A stretch of DNA of 64,000 bases from Stromatinia cepivora. Its lineage: Eukaryota > Ascomycota > Leotiomycetes > Helotiales > Sclerotiniaceae. The stretch is from contig RCTD01000007.1 in assembly GCA_014898415.1 (NCBI GenBank), forward strand, positions 682,001 to 746,000, read 5' to 3'. Position numbers and translations under genes: made by a program. The first letter of the stretch is position 1. Every line of letters begins with the position of its first letter. The notes beneath the pieces were generated by a model. That model did not search any database and was not told the origin of the DNA. It worked only from the letters and a program-made list of their open reading frames with translations. Positions 22,991 to 35,208 of the stretch are shown here, piece by piece.

Positions 22991-25900
22991 TTTTCTCTAT
23001 TCTCATCCAGTACAGTCATTCAGGGAAGGGTTCTTGTGGTACGGACTCGTTCTTTACTGAGAATATTCATGTGCATGCAGGTGTTTTTCAAAGTTCCTCT
23101 AGGTAGCTCTGATTGGCTATCTCGTCTCAGAAAACAGGGCACATGGATCAAACAGCGTTGGGGTCTCGCGCTGAAGGTTTTTCATTTTTGCTTAATAGGG
23201 CGTTGTTGATACAGGGATATGAATGGGATGGTTGGGATGGCCTGGGTACATTTGATTTTTTTTTTCTCTCTCTCTTTGGCTCAGGGGTTTGTATGATAAC
23301 TCAACATGGAATAACATAAGTGCTTAGAAGCAATTAAATGTTTCTTAGCTGCGGTTTCTTTTGGTTTCATTTGATGTGTTAAACGCTTGTATATTTCGTG
23401 CTAGCTTGCTTTGGGTCAATTTAACTTGACGGTAATTGAGGAAGACCTAGTTCACGTTTCCGTCGATCGATTTAGAGGATGGCATACACATGTATATAGG
23501 CATGAGCCCAACGCCTAATTGATCATCAGCCATTGCAAACACAAGATACAACCAACCAAAAATAACATTTACAGATCCATTCTCTTTCTTTTTCCAGCAG
23601 CCATATTTTTCTGTTTCGATAAAGACGAACAAATTACATCGGCGTGTGTTAAGGTTCCTGTTAGTCTTATACCGAGCAAGCGCACGCTATAGCTTATGCT
23701 TTATTCGATGAGTTTATTGTTTTACAGAATTTGTTTGTGGATATTTTGGCGATAAAAGTGCAAACGGTGTAATATCGATCAGAGACCTCAATTCTTTCGC
23801 CATTCGTGTAGTTGGGGTGATTGATTGGATGTTGTGATTCTTCTGTTCGGGGATCATATTTATATTTAGGGTTGGGAGGACGGTTAGAGTGCTGTATGTC
23901 GCAGTTGGGTGGCGGTGGTGTTGCATGAGTTTGGGTTTCTGTTTGTGAGATTATATGGGTTTGTTGGTCTAGACTACTGAGGATGGAATGGGGATTGCTA
24001 AGATTGAAAAATTAAGATCATTATGTGATGTTGGGGCATCCCCCCTTTTTTGAGAAGGGGAAGTGAACTTTTGTGCGGCGGGTTGAAGGGATTGGGTTAC
24101 GGAGTAGAGGCTGGATATTAAGATCAGACAGCAGGGTGCCGGTGAAGTTAAGAGGTAAGTTTGAGGCATTAGGGTTCGTTGCACCATGTTTTTATTCGGA
24201 TAGTTTGGATCGAGGATCAGAAGGTTGCATAGAAAAATCGAACTCCGAGATCTCCTCTCATATTTTTGTCACAATCTCTGTTTAGTGCACCTAATTAGGA
24301 AGTCGAGTTTTAGATAAATGGAATTTTATAGGTTTGAAGTCAAATCACCACGGACTAGATTACTCGGGTCAAAAAATTTGAGTAACTACTACTACACTGG
24401 CAATATTGTGGGATCCAACTCATTTCATTTGTATATTTGGAATTCACTAAAAAATCCAACATGATACAAGATACTTAGTTTTATTCATTGTGCTTTGACT
24501 GAGATATGCAACAAAATATCTAGCAGGTCTTATTTGGAGTAGTCTAAGTGTATGATTGGACAGGAGACTATGATTTGATTGGAGCAGAAGCGATGGGTAT
24601 TACGGAAAAGGCTAGATGGAGGAGTAGACTAGAAAGATTGGATATTGCTGCGCGCTTAAGGGCAAGAAGTGTATATGGTTTCAGTTAGGGGTAGCTGCAG
24701 TATAGTATTTTATGGAGGAAATAAGTTATGTATAATATCGAGATTGAGGTTAATGCTCTCGCTTCTGATATTCTCCTTCCACCACAAGGGGAACACTCAT
24801 TTTACAACTACCTAGACACATTCATGATCGTTCCCTCCAAATTTGATTTCGGGATCCTATGTCATCATTCGCCATCTCAGATTAGTGTTGTTCCTCGCCA
24901 CCTCCACTATTCAGTATATCATCTAATCAAATCCCCTCCTCCAAATCAACCCCGATTCTAAATTAAGCAAGAGCGCCTCCCCACATCTATACATATCACA
25001 TATCCCCTATCACCAAAATGGATCACCAACTATTGGATTTCACTAGTCATCGCAAAATATCACACTTCACCCCACTCTCAATCTCTTAGTACTTTAATTT
25101 TTGTTGCACATCGCAACTTACTCGTGAATTTCCTATTGCGTCAAGGACAGAAGAAGATTGGTTATGAGGAAATTAATGCACAAGTCATAGGTTCAATATA
25201 TCTGAATAAACAATATCAATTGGATATGTGATATGATATATAAAATGTAAGAAGCGGAGCCCACAAAGTTTTTTATTGCGCAACGTCGTCGAAGCATTTT
25301 GGAGCTCGTAGGGCTGGTGCTTGCGGTATCAATGTACATGGATGATTTCCCGAGATTATGGCCCCCATGTTCGTATACAAGGATAAGTTTGGAAACAAGC
25401 TCCTATTCGTCGATGCGTACGAGGCACATATAGCGAAATATGTATACGTATGTGATTCGGAATAGAATGCATGCATCGAGATTCGAGATTAGCCAATGAT
25501 TTTTGCTAAATGCTCTTTCTAGGGATCTGGAAGAAATTGTTTTTGTTGCACTTATAATCGATCTGTCTATGCTTCTGTAGTTAGTGGCGCTTTTACCACT
25601 GCCTTGAAACTGTCTTGTTACAGGTCCCGCCTTGCGTGCTAGGTTCTCGATTGTCAGGCTTTCGACTGTATAGTCTGTATTATATATACTCCTAAATGCA
25701 AGAAGTGCTATAATTCTGTGCTTGTATCACTATATAATAAGTAGAACGTGTCAGTATTTAGCGCAAGGGTGCCGACAGTTAGTCCTGCGCCGGCGCCGCC
25801 CGCTCCCAACCACCCATCTTACTATTGTGTATCCCCACATTAAACCCCACAAACGATTACTTCACTTCTTTCCGAACCTCTTTTCCCTGGTCCACACGGA

Positions 25901-28416
25901 TAACATCGACCTTCTTGTGCTTCGAGTATTCCGTATTAGCTACCCATTACTCGGCCTTGTCAGGATCTTGACAGCTCCTTTTCCCCTCTCGCCCCGCTAC
26001 AAGCTATCAACCTAGCGTACTTCCGTCAGATCTTTTGAAAACCTCTTACTGCAGACATATTCTGCCGCAGCTTATTATAGCACCTCAGCGTCATTTCTGT
26101 AACCTACTCAAATCGCATTCGCTTAAGCTGTTCCCTCTCGCGCCTAATTGCACAATTCATCGGGACATCCCCAGAGGTCTCTATACCGGCCCATATTCTA
26201 TTTTGTTTCTGATTAGATGCATTTTTTTTACCATTTGGAACCATGTTTGGTCTCAGTTTCCCTTGAAATGTACGTATTGGTATCGGTTGCCTAAACGTTC
26301 TCGTGGTTACTGAAACAGGTGTCGATCTACCTCTCAATCAAGACATGTTTAGATCTTCATATCAGGTAGAGACAGAAACACCTCAAGTGGATAGTGTCCA
26401 GATTTTCGGCTTTAATCCAAGGGGACAATCGGTACTGAACTTGTCAAGTCAAAGTTCAGGGGTTCCGTCTACTAAAAGGTGTAACTAGCCCAAGATATAT
26501 GGGGACCTATCTGAAAGCATTTCACCTTGTTGCGTATCACTGTAGCGCGTTTTCAAATTGCTTTTGACTAATTGGACCACCACTGAATGAATAGAGACAA
26601 GAGTCTTAGCTCAGCGGCTTGGTCGTTTTGTACCTTTGTATAGAACGCCAGGTAACCATTTCTAGTCTCGTCCGAGACGTGGGTGTAATTATGTTGCACA
26701 TCTACATTAGGCAATGATCACAGATCTCTCGCCCTGATTATTTTCAGGGCCTCTGAGAGTAAATATCATCCCTGCTGCTGATGTAGATATGCAACAAACA
26801 TCTTCTTGGACTCCTAAGTGTGATCGGTATTTGAGTTTGCCGCCGGCGAGATTCATTTAATGAACAGAAATGTCATCTGTACCTCATAATAACAAGATTT
26901 GTGTTTCCGGAACTTTTCTCATGGTATTGAGTCATATGTTTGGATTCCATCGTACTAGTTTGCGCAACTAGACTGGGGCTGAAGATCTATGATATACTGG
27001 CAGTTTTTCTTTTCTAATTTTAGGGCTTATTGACCCTACATAAAGTTCATGGATGGTTAGTTGTTGCTTCTGATAAACAAGGAGCTCGGAATGGGTATAC
27101 CCAACCACAAAGGTGACTCTACAAACCCCTAGAAGAGTTCGCAGAAGCACACCGACTTGTGTGAAGAACTGAAATTTCAACAAACTATGGAATCATGATA
27201 TGCCGTAGAATAGAAACTCAATTAGAGCTTGGACGTACTACTCGTATGTAATACCCAGGGAGATGGCGAATCTTTCAGGACAAGTAAGATCTTTGCAGGT
27301 AAGATATCACGATATTGGCTTCAACGCCCCAACGCTTCAATGCAAAATAAGAGGTACAGCAAGATGTCAAAAGTAAAGACTCGTAGTTTTTTTAATTGAA
27401 TCTTATGAAATAGTCGGAAGAATTAGTCTGGGATTAGTTGCGTGGTGTACTTCGAAAACTGAACTGCGTTTGAATATCAAGGGGAGCTTCAAATGTGATG
27501 TAGGCTCTGCAATTTTGATTTGTGGGAGATTTTGAGCACATTATTCTTGAAAATATCCCTTTAGTTCTTGGATCGTTTTGGACTATTGAGGTGTTCCCTT
27601 CGCAGAGTAGTCCTTTGACTTTTCATGTCGAAGGGTCTCCCCTCTGGACCAGCACTCAATCCCCAACCAGCCCTTGGAAGCTTCGGAGCTATACATTGGA
27701 AGTCTCTGATTGGCGAGCAAGAAGTAGTAAGAAAACAATTTTTTGTGCGCTTATAAACGAACAAGGGTACTGAGTGGAGGGTGGAATTTCCGATGAATTC
27801 AAATTGAGTAGTATGTTTCTCAGCTTAGAAGTTCTCAAGGGTGTCCAGCATTTTCGAGGAAAATATGAAATGAAGATTCCAGATTATACTACAGAGTAGC
27901 AGCATCTCTCTCAAATGGAAGTTACTGGGGTTATCATGGAAGACTTATCCCATGGACGCCTTCATTGTTGAAATAGTCTGCGGCTTTCAAGGGTACCGGT
28001 ATTCATTTAATTTCATTGAATGAAGTAATTCACAAAACAAATTGCAGCTACACCATCTGATGTCATTGGTTGCTAAGATTATAGTTTCTGTGAACACATC
28101 ACTAGCTGTATGATACTAAGCTAGATACTAAGCTAGTCCTGAGCTAGCCAAAACTAGCTTCTAGACTTGAATAAATGCCTACTTCCCATCCCACCTGAAC
28201 TTAGCATCTCATAAAATTGGCAAAGAAATATCTTTTGATACTCAAGAAAGATTCCTTTAATCATTCCAATAATCTTCAGTAAACCAACTGTTTGAGTGTG
28301 ATCATTCCATCCATTACTCTACAACAACCTTTGTCTTCAATTATCCTCATTCATTCATTCATACAAAAGTTATCATAGCACAGACACTTTCTCTACCCCT
28401 GGGAAAGTCGTTAAAA
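22991..28416. other. Long region without a recognisable gene (5.4 kb)
   Basis: AT-rich DNA. All open frames are under 100 codons, overlap on both strands and lack conserved motifs. A TTTTTTTTTCTCTCTCTCT run lies near 23255. The last 400 bp must contain the promoter of the RBR gene. No transposase, reverse transcriptase or terminal repeat was recognised by eye. Confidence 0.5.
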
Positions 28417-30453
28417 ATGACAGATGTAAGGACCACCTCATTTTCCCTTCCTTGTGACTTTTTGCTTACATATATCATAGTCACCTCCTTCAGGTAGTAC
28501 AAGACCTGTTCTTCGCGGCTCTACTTCTTCAGGATATCTCAACAATACCAATTTGCCTGAGTTTCCCACAACTACTACCACCAATCTTCAAGACGAGAGA
28601 GAACCTGAGCCTCAAATGGATGCGACCGATGTGGAAAAATCTCCGGAATCAGATAGTAGTCATTCTCCAAGCTTGCATAGCAGCAAAGGATGGATATTAA
28701 AATGCATAGAGTATACCGAATCTCTCGATTCCTCTAGCCCTCCCAACAATCTTGATGGCACCGAAGATGACGATGACTACCTTTCAGACGAGTATTATGG
28801 ACACGGAGTTCTAGAGAATCTAGAACAGTCAGTTTTCTACAGAAAATCAAACAATAAAAAAACTACATCTCAACTACAGTGTACCATCTGTCACGAGCAA
28901 CAGGATTATAAACAAACAGCCTTGCTTATGTGCGGTTGTGCATATTGCAGCTCTTGTATCAAAATCCGTTTTACTCGCGCCACAGAGGCGGAATACATGT
29001 TCCCTGCCGAATGCTGCGATCAGACTATTGATCTCTCATCTATTCGTTCTTTCTTGACTGCTGATATCCTTCGCGACTATGAAGCTAAAGCAATCGAATA
29101 TGGAAGCACTGATCGTACTTATTGCGCTAATAGGGATTGTTTGACTTTCATTGTCAAGGAGAGTATTCAAGGGAGTAAAGCTTTTTGTACTAACTCACCA
29201 TGCGACACGGTAACTTGCGTGAAGTGCAAGGGCAAATGGCACGAGGGATATTGTCCTGCTGATGAAGCTCTTCAGTTAGTTCTTGCAGAAGCCGAGAAGT
29301 ATTCGTGGAAGCGTTGTGCGAAATGCGGTACTTTGATTGAACATACAGAGGGATGTGCCCACATGAGGTAAGCACCCTCCGTTCTTCCCTCAGTCTCATC
29401 GTCCCAATATATACTAATTCTTCAAATCCCAGATGCCAATGCGGTCACCAGTTCTGCTACTGCTGCACCGCCACATGGAAAACTTGTCACTGCACACAAG
29501 ACGACCTTGATCACACATTCGGAGTCGCCCATCCATATGCAAACAACGAACCTGTCATAGAGTGCGGTGAAGATGATGAAGATGACTGGCCCACCGTCGG
29601 TCGCCGAGGTGCAAATCCTGTGGATCGACGACCTACAAGAACATCATATATGACTGGTTTGCCCAGACCAAACGAACGTCGTACGGGTAAAGAAAATATG
29701 GATACCTGGGCCTCGAATGCTCCGCCAGAAACCATGGGAATGTTCGAACGCTTTGCTCATGACTATGTTCCTGGCGCGAATAGAGGTCAGCAATCTAGAC
29801 CATCTTGCGGTACACGGGTGCCACTTATCAATGAGCACAGTCGACCTATTGTTCCCACCTTATCACATACTATGTCTCATACTGTCCAATCCACGAATGG
29901 CTCTACTTCAACTTCACAAAATACAAATCTAATGGCCAACAACACCGTTACACATGACTCTAGCCAAACTAGTCAACGAAGTACAGGACTTTGGTCGAAC
30001 AAACAACTAAATGAACAAACTGACGAGCCATCGTTAGAAGCTCTGGGTGCTCAATTCGAACATGGGATGCACAGATTGCGAGATTATTTCCGAAGTATTG
30101 AGGATGGGGTAAATAACCATGAGGATATGACCTCTCGTACCTTGGCACCTATGTCACATCAAGCTATCAACGCAAATTCAGATAATAATAGCCTTGATGC
30201 CGAAACTAGTCTCTCGATCAATGTCAACACGAATCACGATGATGATAAAAACATCACTCCGACTCCTATCCCCGACCATCTCCTCCCAATCCACGCTTCA
30301 GATCCAGGCTTCGATACTCAGATGGACATGCAACTCGTTGGTCAGCAATCCGAACTTTCGTCCGCACTAGTAGTCAGCATTCAAGATTCCGACACGACAG
30401 ATAATACAAACACTCGTGCTCAACTTCGAGACGCTAGAATTATGCGTAGATAA
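28417..30453 (+). CDS. RBR (RING-IBR-RING) E3 ubiquitin ligase
   Basis: Exons are 28417..28425 (only MTD), 28481..29367 and 29433..30453, giving 638 aa. Splice sites are GTAAGG/CATAG and GTAAGC/CCCAG, with a TACTAAT branch site in the second intron. An acidic, disordered N-terminus precedes the RBR module at about residues 137-320. RING1 starts CTICHEQ and continues CGCAYCSSC. The IBR contains TYCANRDC and CVKCKGKWHEGYC. RING2 is KRCAKCGTLIEHTEGCAHMRC..CGHQFCYCC, and the Cys of EGCAHM is the expected thioester-forming residue, so it should work by the HECT-like two-step mechanism. The long Ser/Asn/Thr-rich C-terminus has no recognised domain. Many ascomycetes carry several such ligases; the substrate is unknown. 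Confidence 0.92.
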
Positions 30454-31971
30454 CGAACCCACGCTAGATCGGAAGAAGTTTGGGCTATACATGAATTTAT
30501 GCCAAATTGGGCTGGGTATCGTGAATATGAGTCATAATTTGATCACCACACAAGTTTTGTGGTCGATTGGGTTCAAATGTGTGGTGCGGACAATCTGATG
30601 GGTGTCATTTCGAGGTGTTTAGGTTGGCAGATTGTGATATGAGCGTTGATTAGGGACACCTGGGGCGTGGTTTTGGGGTGGTATAGTGGGTGGAGAGATT
30701 TGCGTTTGTGGTTTCTGGTATGGTTTCAGAGTAGTTTTCTGAGCAGCTCTTACACTTCAGCTGTTTGGTTTTGCGTTGAGTTTTTATTGCATTAGGTTGC
30801 AATAGTGGGTCAGTAGCACATTGATAATTAAATAGCTTATTGGTAAAAAGTCAACGTACTAGGTCGTTCAATCTGCTTGCGTGAATTTTCTCTTTTTAGG
30901 GTCGGGATGGGATGGAAGTGCATGGAAGATAGCTTTCAATTCCATTAAAACCTACGAGGCAGTCTTACTGGGACTATTTAAACGCCAGCAGACATGAAGA
31001 TGTGATGATGTGCAGCAAAAGTACCCCTAAAGAATCCTCGAATGTGAAAGGATGAGGTCAAGGGAAAGTAGAAAACCTGGCAACAATTTAACTCAAAGCC
31101 TCGCCCACCAACTCGAATCAGCACAAAAAGCTTAGCTAAGGGTATGTCTCGTAAAATGGAACGAAGGTCAAGAGACACATCGTTATATGGAGAAATCTCA
31201 CCTTGACGGTGAAATAGCGGCTACATATAACTTGCCACGAACATCCGGTGCTTAGAAATAATATTCTATTGTAGAAGGTTGAAAAAGGAACTCATTAAAC
31301 AGAACACGAGTAGTGACTCTTACGGAATGTTGCAATGAAAACTTGTTTAACCATCTGATTGTCAAAGTGTTTGGAGTGCAGATTGGTTCCCTGGTTTGAG
31401 GGTGGATGGATGAAAGGTGGTTCGACGGTTAGACAGATGTCGCGAATATAGGAAGAAATTGGCGGCCTACTTCATGCATATTTTGACGTAGCAGAAAGCC
31501 GTATGCAATAGAGCAGTAAGGGTAAGTGCGTCGTGGTAGGAGACTGCTGTTGTATGGATGCGAAGAGTATTGAGGACTTCGCATAGATGCGCGCCTTGGC
31601 GACTTGTATGTAAAAATCTTGCATACGTAACAGGTAGATACTAGAAGTCTATCAGCCTTGAGATCATTCAGATGACGGGGGGGGGGGGCGAGTGCCATTC
31701 GGTTTGGGGGGGGTGTGTTCGCTGCTATGTTTCGATACGTATCTAGAGATTGAACATTATTTCCAAATGATACAAGCGGGAGCAAAGCAGGAAAAGGTTT
31801 TGTAGCACCGCGTAGGAGTTGGAATATGTCTCTTATTAATTAATATAAGTGATGCAATTAAAACTTTTGCTAATATACTTATACTATTAATGTTGTAAAG
31901 CATTGTCATGTAAATATATAAACACTTGCTTGGCTCAAGTAAATTTCCTATTTTGTAACAACAGCAAAATA
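30454..31971. other. Intergenic region, no gene seen
   Basis: Only short overlapping frames are present. It includes two G runs, 31677..31688 (12 G) and 31706..31713 (8 G), which could form G-rich structures. Confidence 0.5.
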
Positions 31972-32026
31972 TCATGTGAAAAGTGGGACTAGAGTGGGGC
32001 TCACACAAAAAATTTCAAAAAAGGTA

Positions 32027-32171
32027 GGAAGGAAAGTACGGCCAGTTGGTTCACCAACATGGATGAACGCTGTGTACTTAAGCGTCAGGATAAAGACCTC
32101 GGCGCTGTCGGGAAGGAGGTGAGGACGGCCAGTTAGTTCACCAACATGGATGAACGCTGTGCCCTCAAGCA
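32027..32171 (-). repeat. Two direct copies, 87 bp apart, of a roughly 58-bp unit that keeps one reading frame
   Basis: The block GGCCAGTTGGTTCACCAACA at 32040 returns at 32127 as GGCCAGTTAGTTCACCAACA, and the following ATGGATGAACGCTGTG is identical in both. The spacing is 87 bp, or 29 codons. On the minus strand both copies encode TAFIHVGE(P/L)TGR inside the open frame 31972..32172. The rest of the frame has no recognisable domain. Confidence 0.7.
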
Positions 32172-32411
32172 AAGGGATCAGACCACTCCGCTATGTGTCC
32201 GCAGACGAGAAGAGATGCATTGTTAGGGAATAAGTATCAACAAAATTGGTCCGAGCGGCAATCTTTAAAGGCGCATCAGAAGTTCATCGCCGTCACATGA
32301 TATTATGCTCACGTGGGTAGGGCCCCATTATAATAGAACTTTCGGATACCTGAATTGTCCGAGCGGGGTGTTTACACAGAAATCTCGAGATTCACTTCAT
32401 GAGTCTGCTGC

Positions 32412-33187
32412 ATGAATAATTTTTTTTCTGAAGAAATCAACATCATCCTCACCCCTACCAACTCTCAGTCGATAGTTCCCGCGGCCGGTAATCAATTTGT
32501 CAATCTGCCTACCCTCACCATGAATCCAAACATTCAAGAGTTTACTGATGCCTGCCGCGCCATCAAAATTCCAGTCCCAATCTTTGTTAGGATTGCAACT
32601 CATAATAGTGCCCGATTCGTCCTAGAAGTGACCATATTAGGCCACCGCATTCGGTCCCATAATCCCGAAACCAGCTTCCATGCTGCGAAGATCTCGTTGG
32701 CAAGACGCGCCATGCACTATTTACAACGCGCTCGCACTCCAGCACCACCTTTGGTACTTGGGCCTGGTGTATGTTAGAACTTTGATGCCACATAATGCAA
32801 TTATGGCAGTGAGATGGCGTAAACTAATGTGACAAATAGGGCACAGTACAACACAGCAGTAATGCAAAAACTACCCAAAATCAAGCGGTTGATTCGGCTG
32901 TAGGTATATCATGAGAATCAGTTTCATGTGTCATCCATGAATTAAGAAAATCATAGCATGACCCTCACGTCCTTTCCGCGTATGATCAAAAATTCATTGA
33001 ACATTTCTTCGGAACCAATATTCTGAATCAGCTCGGTCCTTGCACCCGTGCTCAGGTTACGGCAGTAGCCGATCATGTGGCAAGCATCATTTTGGAGCGT
33101 CCTGAAAGCCGGACGATGGAGTGGAACGAAGCCATGCGTATATTTACGGAGAGACTAATTGAGAAATTGAACGAGGGCACAAGCTAG
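32412..33187 (+). CDS. Small protein with dsRNA-binding-like domain, three exons
   Basis: Exons are 32412..32768, 32840..32899 and 32957..33187 (215 aa from the first ATG; an in-frame ATG at 32520 is an alternative). Donors GTATGT and GTAGGT and acceptors AATAG and CATAG all give phase 0. Without splicing, the frame ends just after the first exon. Residues about 40-107 follow the alpha-beta-beta-beta-alpha spacing of a dsRBD: IQEFTDACRAIKIPVPIFV, then ARFVLEVTILGHRIRSHNP, then FHAAKISLARRAMHYLQRA. The last helix keeps the buried Ala pattern but only part of the usual KKxAK, so RNA binding is uncertain. The C-terminal exon is helical (KFIEHFFGTNILNQLG, WNEAMRIFTERLIEKLNE) and unrecognised. No Dicer or RNase III partner lies nearby. 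Function not assigned. Confidence 0.6.
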
Positions 33188-33535
33188 ATGATTTCAGGTT
33201 TCCATTCTTGGAAATGCAGATGTTTAAGCATAATTGAGACTGAATTAGTCGCTGGAAGTCAAATACAGGAGAACTTTTGCATTGCTAACTATTCAATCTA
33301 GGTCCAGGAGCGGTGTTGACGGAGGGTGAATCAAACCAATTGATTCTAGTATTGTAATCATTCTCAAGCGAGAAGATCTCAACTATTCGTCCATCAGTGC
33401 TCTGATTGCGTGTCTAGATGTCCACCTACGGTTGAGGTCCTTCAGTAACTATCCTCAAGTACGCGGGACAGATTATCAAGCTCCGGGGACACCGTAAAGT
33501 TATGGTACTAACCTTCTCTCTTAAGTGGTCGAAAC
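33188..33535. other. Intergenic region, nothing recognised
   Basis: It lies between the small dsRBD-like gene and the 63-bp repeat array. No coding or RNA signal seen. Confidence 0.5.
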
Positions 33536-34090
33536 TGGATGGCAATTGCCCATTATCAACCTCTAACTTTTGACCTCATTTCTTCTAGGCTCCATGTCGA
33601 AAGATGGAAAGGATCTATTCCCCAACTTTTACTTTCAATAACACCATTTCTCAACTTTAACTTCTCGATGGCAATGATCTATTCCTCAGCCTTCTTTTTA
33701 GATGCTATTGCTTCTTGGCTTAGGGTCTTACATGAATAAAATGTATTGTCCAGCTTCGACTTCCGGTGACGCCACTTCTTGGTTCCGCGCTCTAGACAAT
33801 ATGACCGTTTCTTCAGCCTCTACTTTTGTCACTATTGGTTCCTGGCTCCTTCTCTTAGATGCAAAGTCCCACTACTCAGCTTCTAATTTCGACGATGCCC
33901 TTCTTGACTTCGGCTTCTAGATAGTAAGTGATTTATTCCTCAGCTTTTGGTATCGACTTCAAAATAGCAAATGAGCTATTCTTTATCCTTTGCTTTCAAA
34001 TTACTCTATGTTTGCTCCCGATTCTGGATGACAATGACGCGTTCATCAGCGACTACTTTTGATGTTGTCATTTCTCGGCTTTAGTCCTCA
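33536..34090. repeat. Degenerate tandem repeat, 63-64 bp period, about eight units
   Basis: The anchor CAGC (or CAAC) within TATTCCTCAGCTTCTACTTT-like blocks falls at 33557, 33623, 33687, 33751, 33814, 33877 and 33941, spacings of 63-66 bp; weaker units follow near 33990 and 34047. Units share TTCTTGGCT and TCTTAGATG-like ends. On the minus strand the unit reads as an acidic/basic 21-residue repeat (VEAEETVILSRARNQE-like), now broken by 1-bp length changes and stops. It may be a minisatellite or the remains of a repeat protein gene. Confidence 0.65.
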
Positions 34091-35170
34091 GATCACTGAG
34101 TACTTAGTCTCTGTTCCAGCTCTCGAGTCCCGTATGTACTATGCACGTGATGCACATTATATGTCTTCAGTGCACCACTCTCTGTCCCTAGACCTAGACG
34201 AGACGTACAGTTTAGCCTCGGTTGTGAATTCCAAGATCTACATCTGCTATCGCCTCAACTCTGCACAATTTAATTGATTGTGCATAACTTCTCCTCGCTC
34301 ACTAAAGCGCCATGAGAGGATAGCAAAATAAGCTACCATCATACAAAGAACTACTCGTACGATCCGTGCCACTTTCTTCATATCAATTGAACTCGACTCA
34401 CTTCACCATAGTACGCTTAACAATTCAACATCAAGCTTCTCAAACCCCTTTCCAATGTTTTCATGCACGTAACCGCCCCAGCTGCAAACTTTTGCAAGGC
34501 ACATATTTCTCATTAAAAACCGTTTCTTCGTCTCAGCACCTACGATATGCGACGAGGTCTCTCCGACTTCCTTGAAGTTTCACATGCCAACAGCATATGA
34601 ACACCAGCCATCCACTTTCCAATAATATGGACTCGTCATATCTATTGAACCTCCAAGGATTTGGTACCCCACCCCCATCTCCCCGCCACAGCTGTATTCC
34701 TCTTCCTTCGTCGGAGACAGCTCCGTATTCATATCATATCATGACAATCCGATCACATGTCTTATCTCGAACCTAGACTTCTAGGTTTTTCGTGTTTCGC
34801 GATCTATCGATCGTGTAAATCCTATGCTTCTTATCCAATTTTAATCCCTTGATCATATGTATCCGAGGTGATGATATCTGTATGTAATCAGATCAGCAGG
34901 AAATTAGCAATCGAATTAATAACGATGCCTCGGTCCCCCATCCCGATATGTACTTTATGGTTATTGACCTTTGGACGCCGTTGACGCCCTTAATTTGAAG
35001 GGATCTACAAAACATTCATTAACCGAACCAAAAGGCAACAAGCACTAGTTGCAACAAGCTTGAAACTATGGCCGCTCTTACCATATTGTCAAAGGAAATC
35101 TCCGATCCCCCACCGGCCGTACGGCATGACCCCGGTCTCATTACACTCCCAATCACAATACCTTAAAACT

Positions 35171-35208
35171 TGCACCTGCACCTGCACCTGCACCTGCACC
35201 TGCACCTG
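35171..35208. repeat. CACCTG hexanucleotide repeat
   Basis: Six tandem CTGCAC/CACCTG units in an otherwise non-coding region. Confidence 0.95.

Noticed and set aside
22459..23019. 186-codon minus-strand frame rich in Gly, Ala, Leu
   Set aside because: It is the antisense shadow of the Lys/Pro/Ala-rich tail of the AT-hook protein.
25722..26337. Overlapping frames of 77-97 codons on both strands
   Set aside because: No conserved motif, no splice signals in phase; Arg/Leu/Pro-rich composition suggests chance frames.
26590..26660. Possible tRNA (contains TAGCTCAGCGGCTTGG like a D arm)
   Set aside because: No matching acceptor stem, anticodon stem or T arm could be folded.
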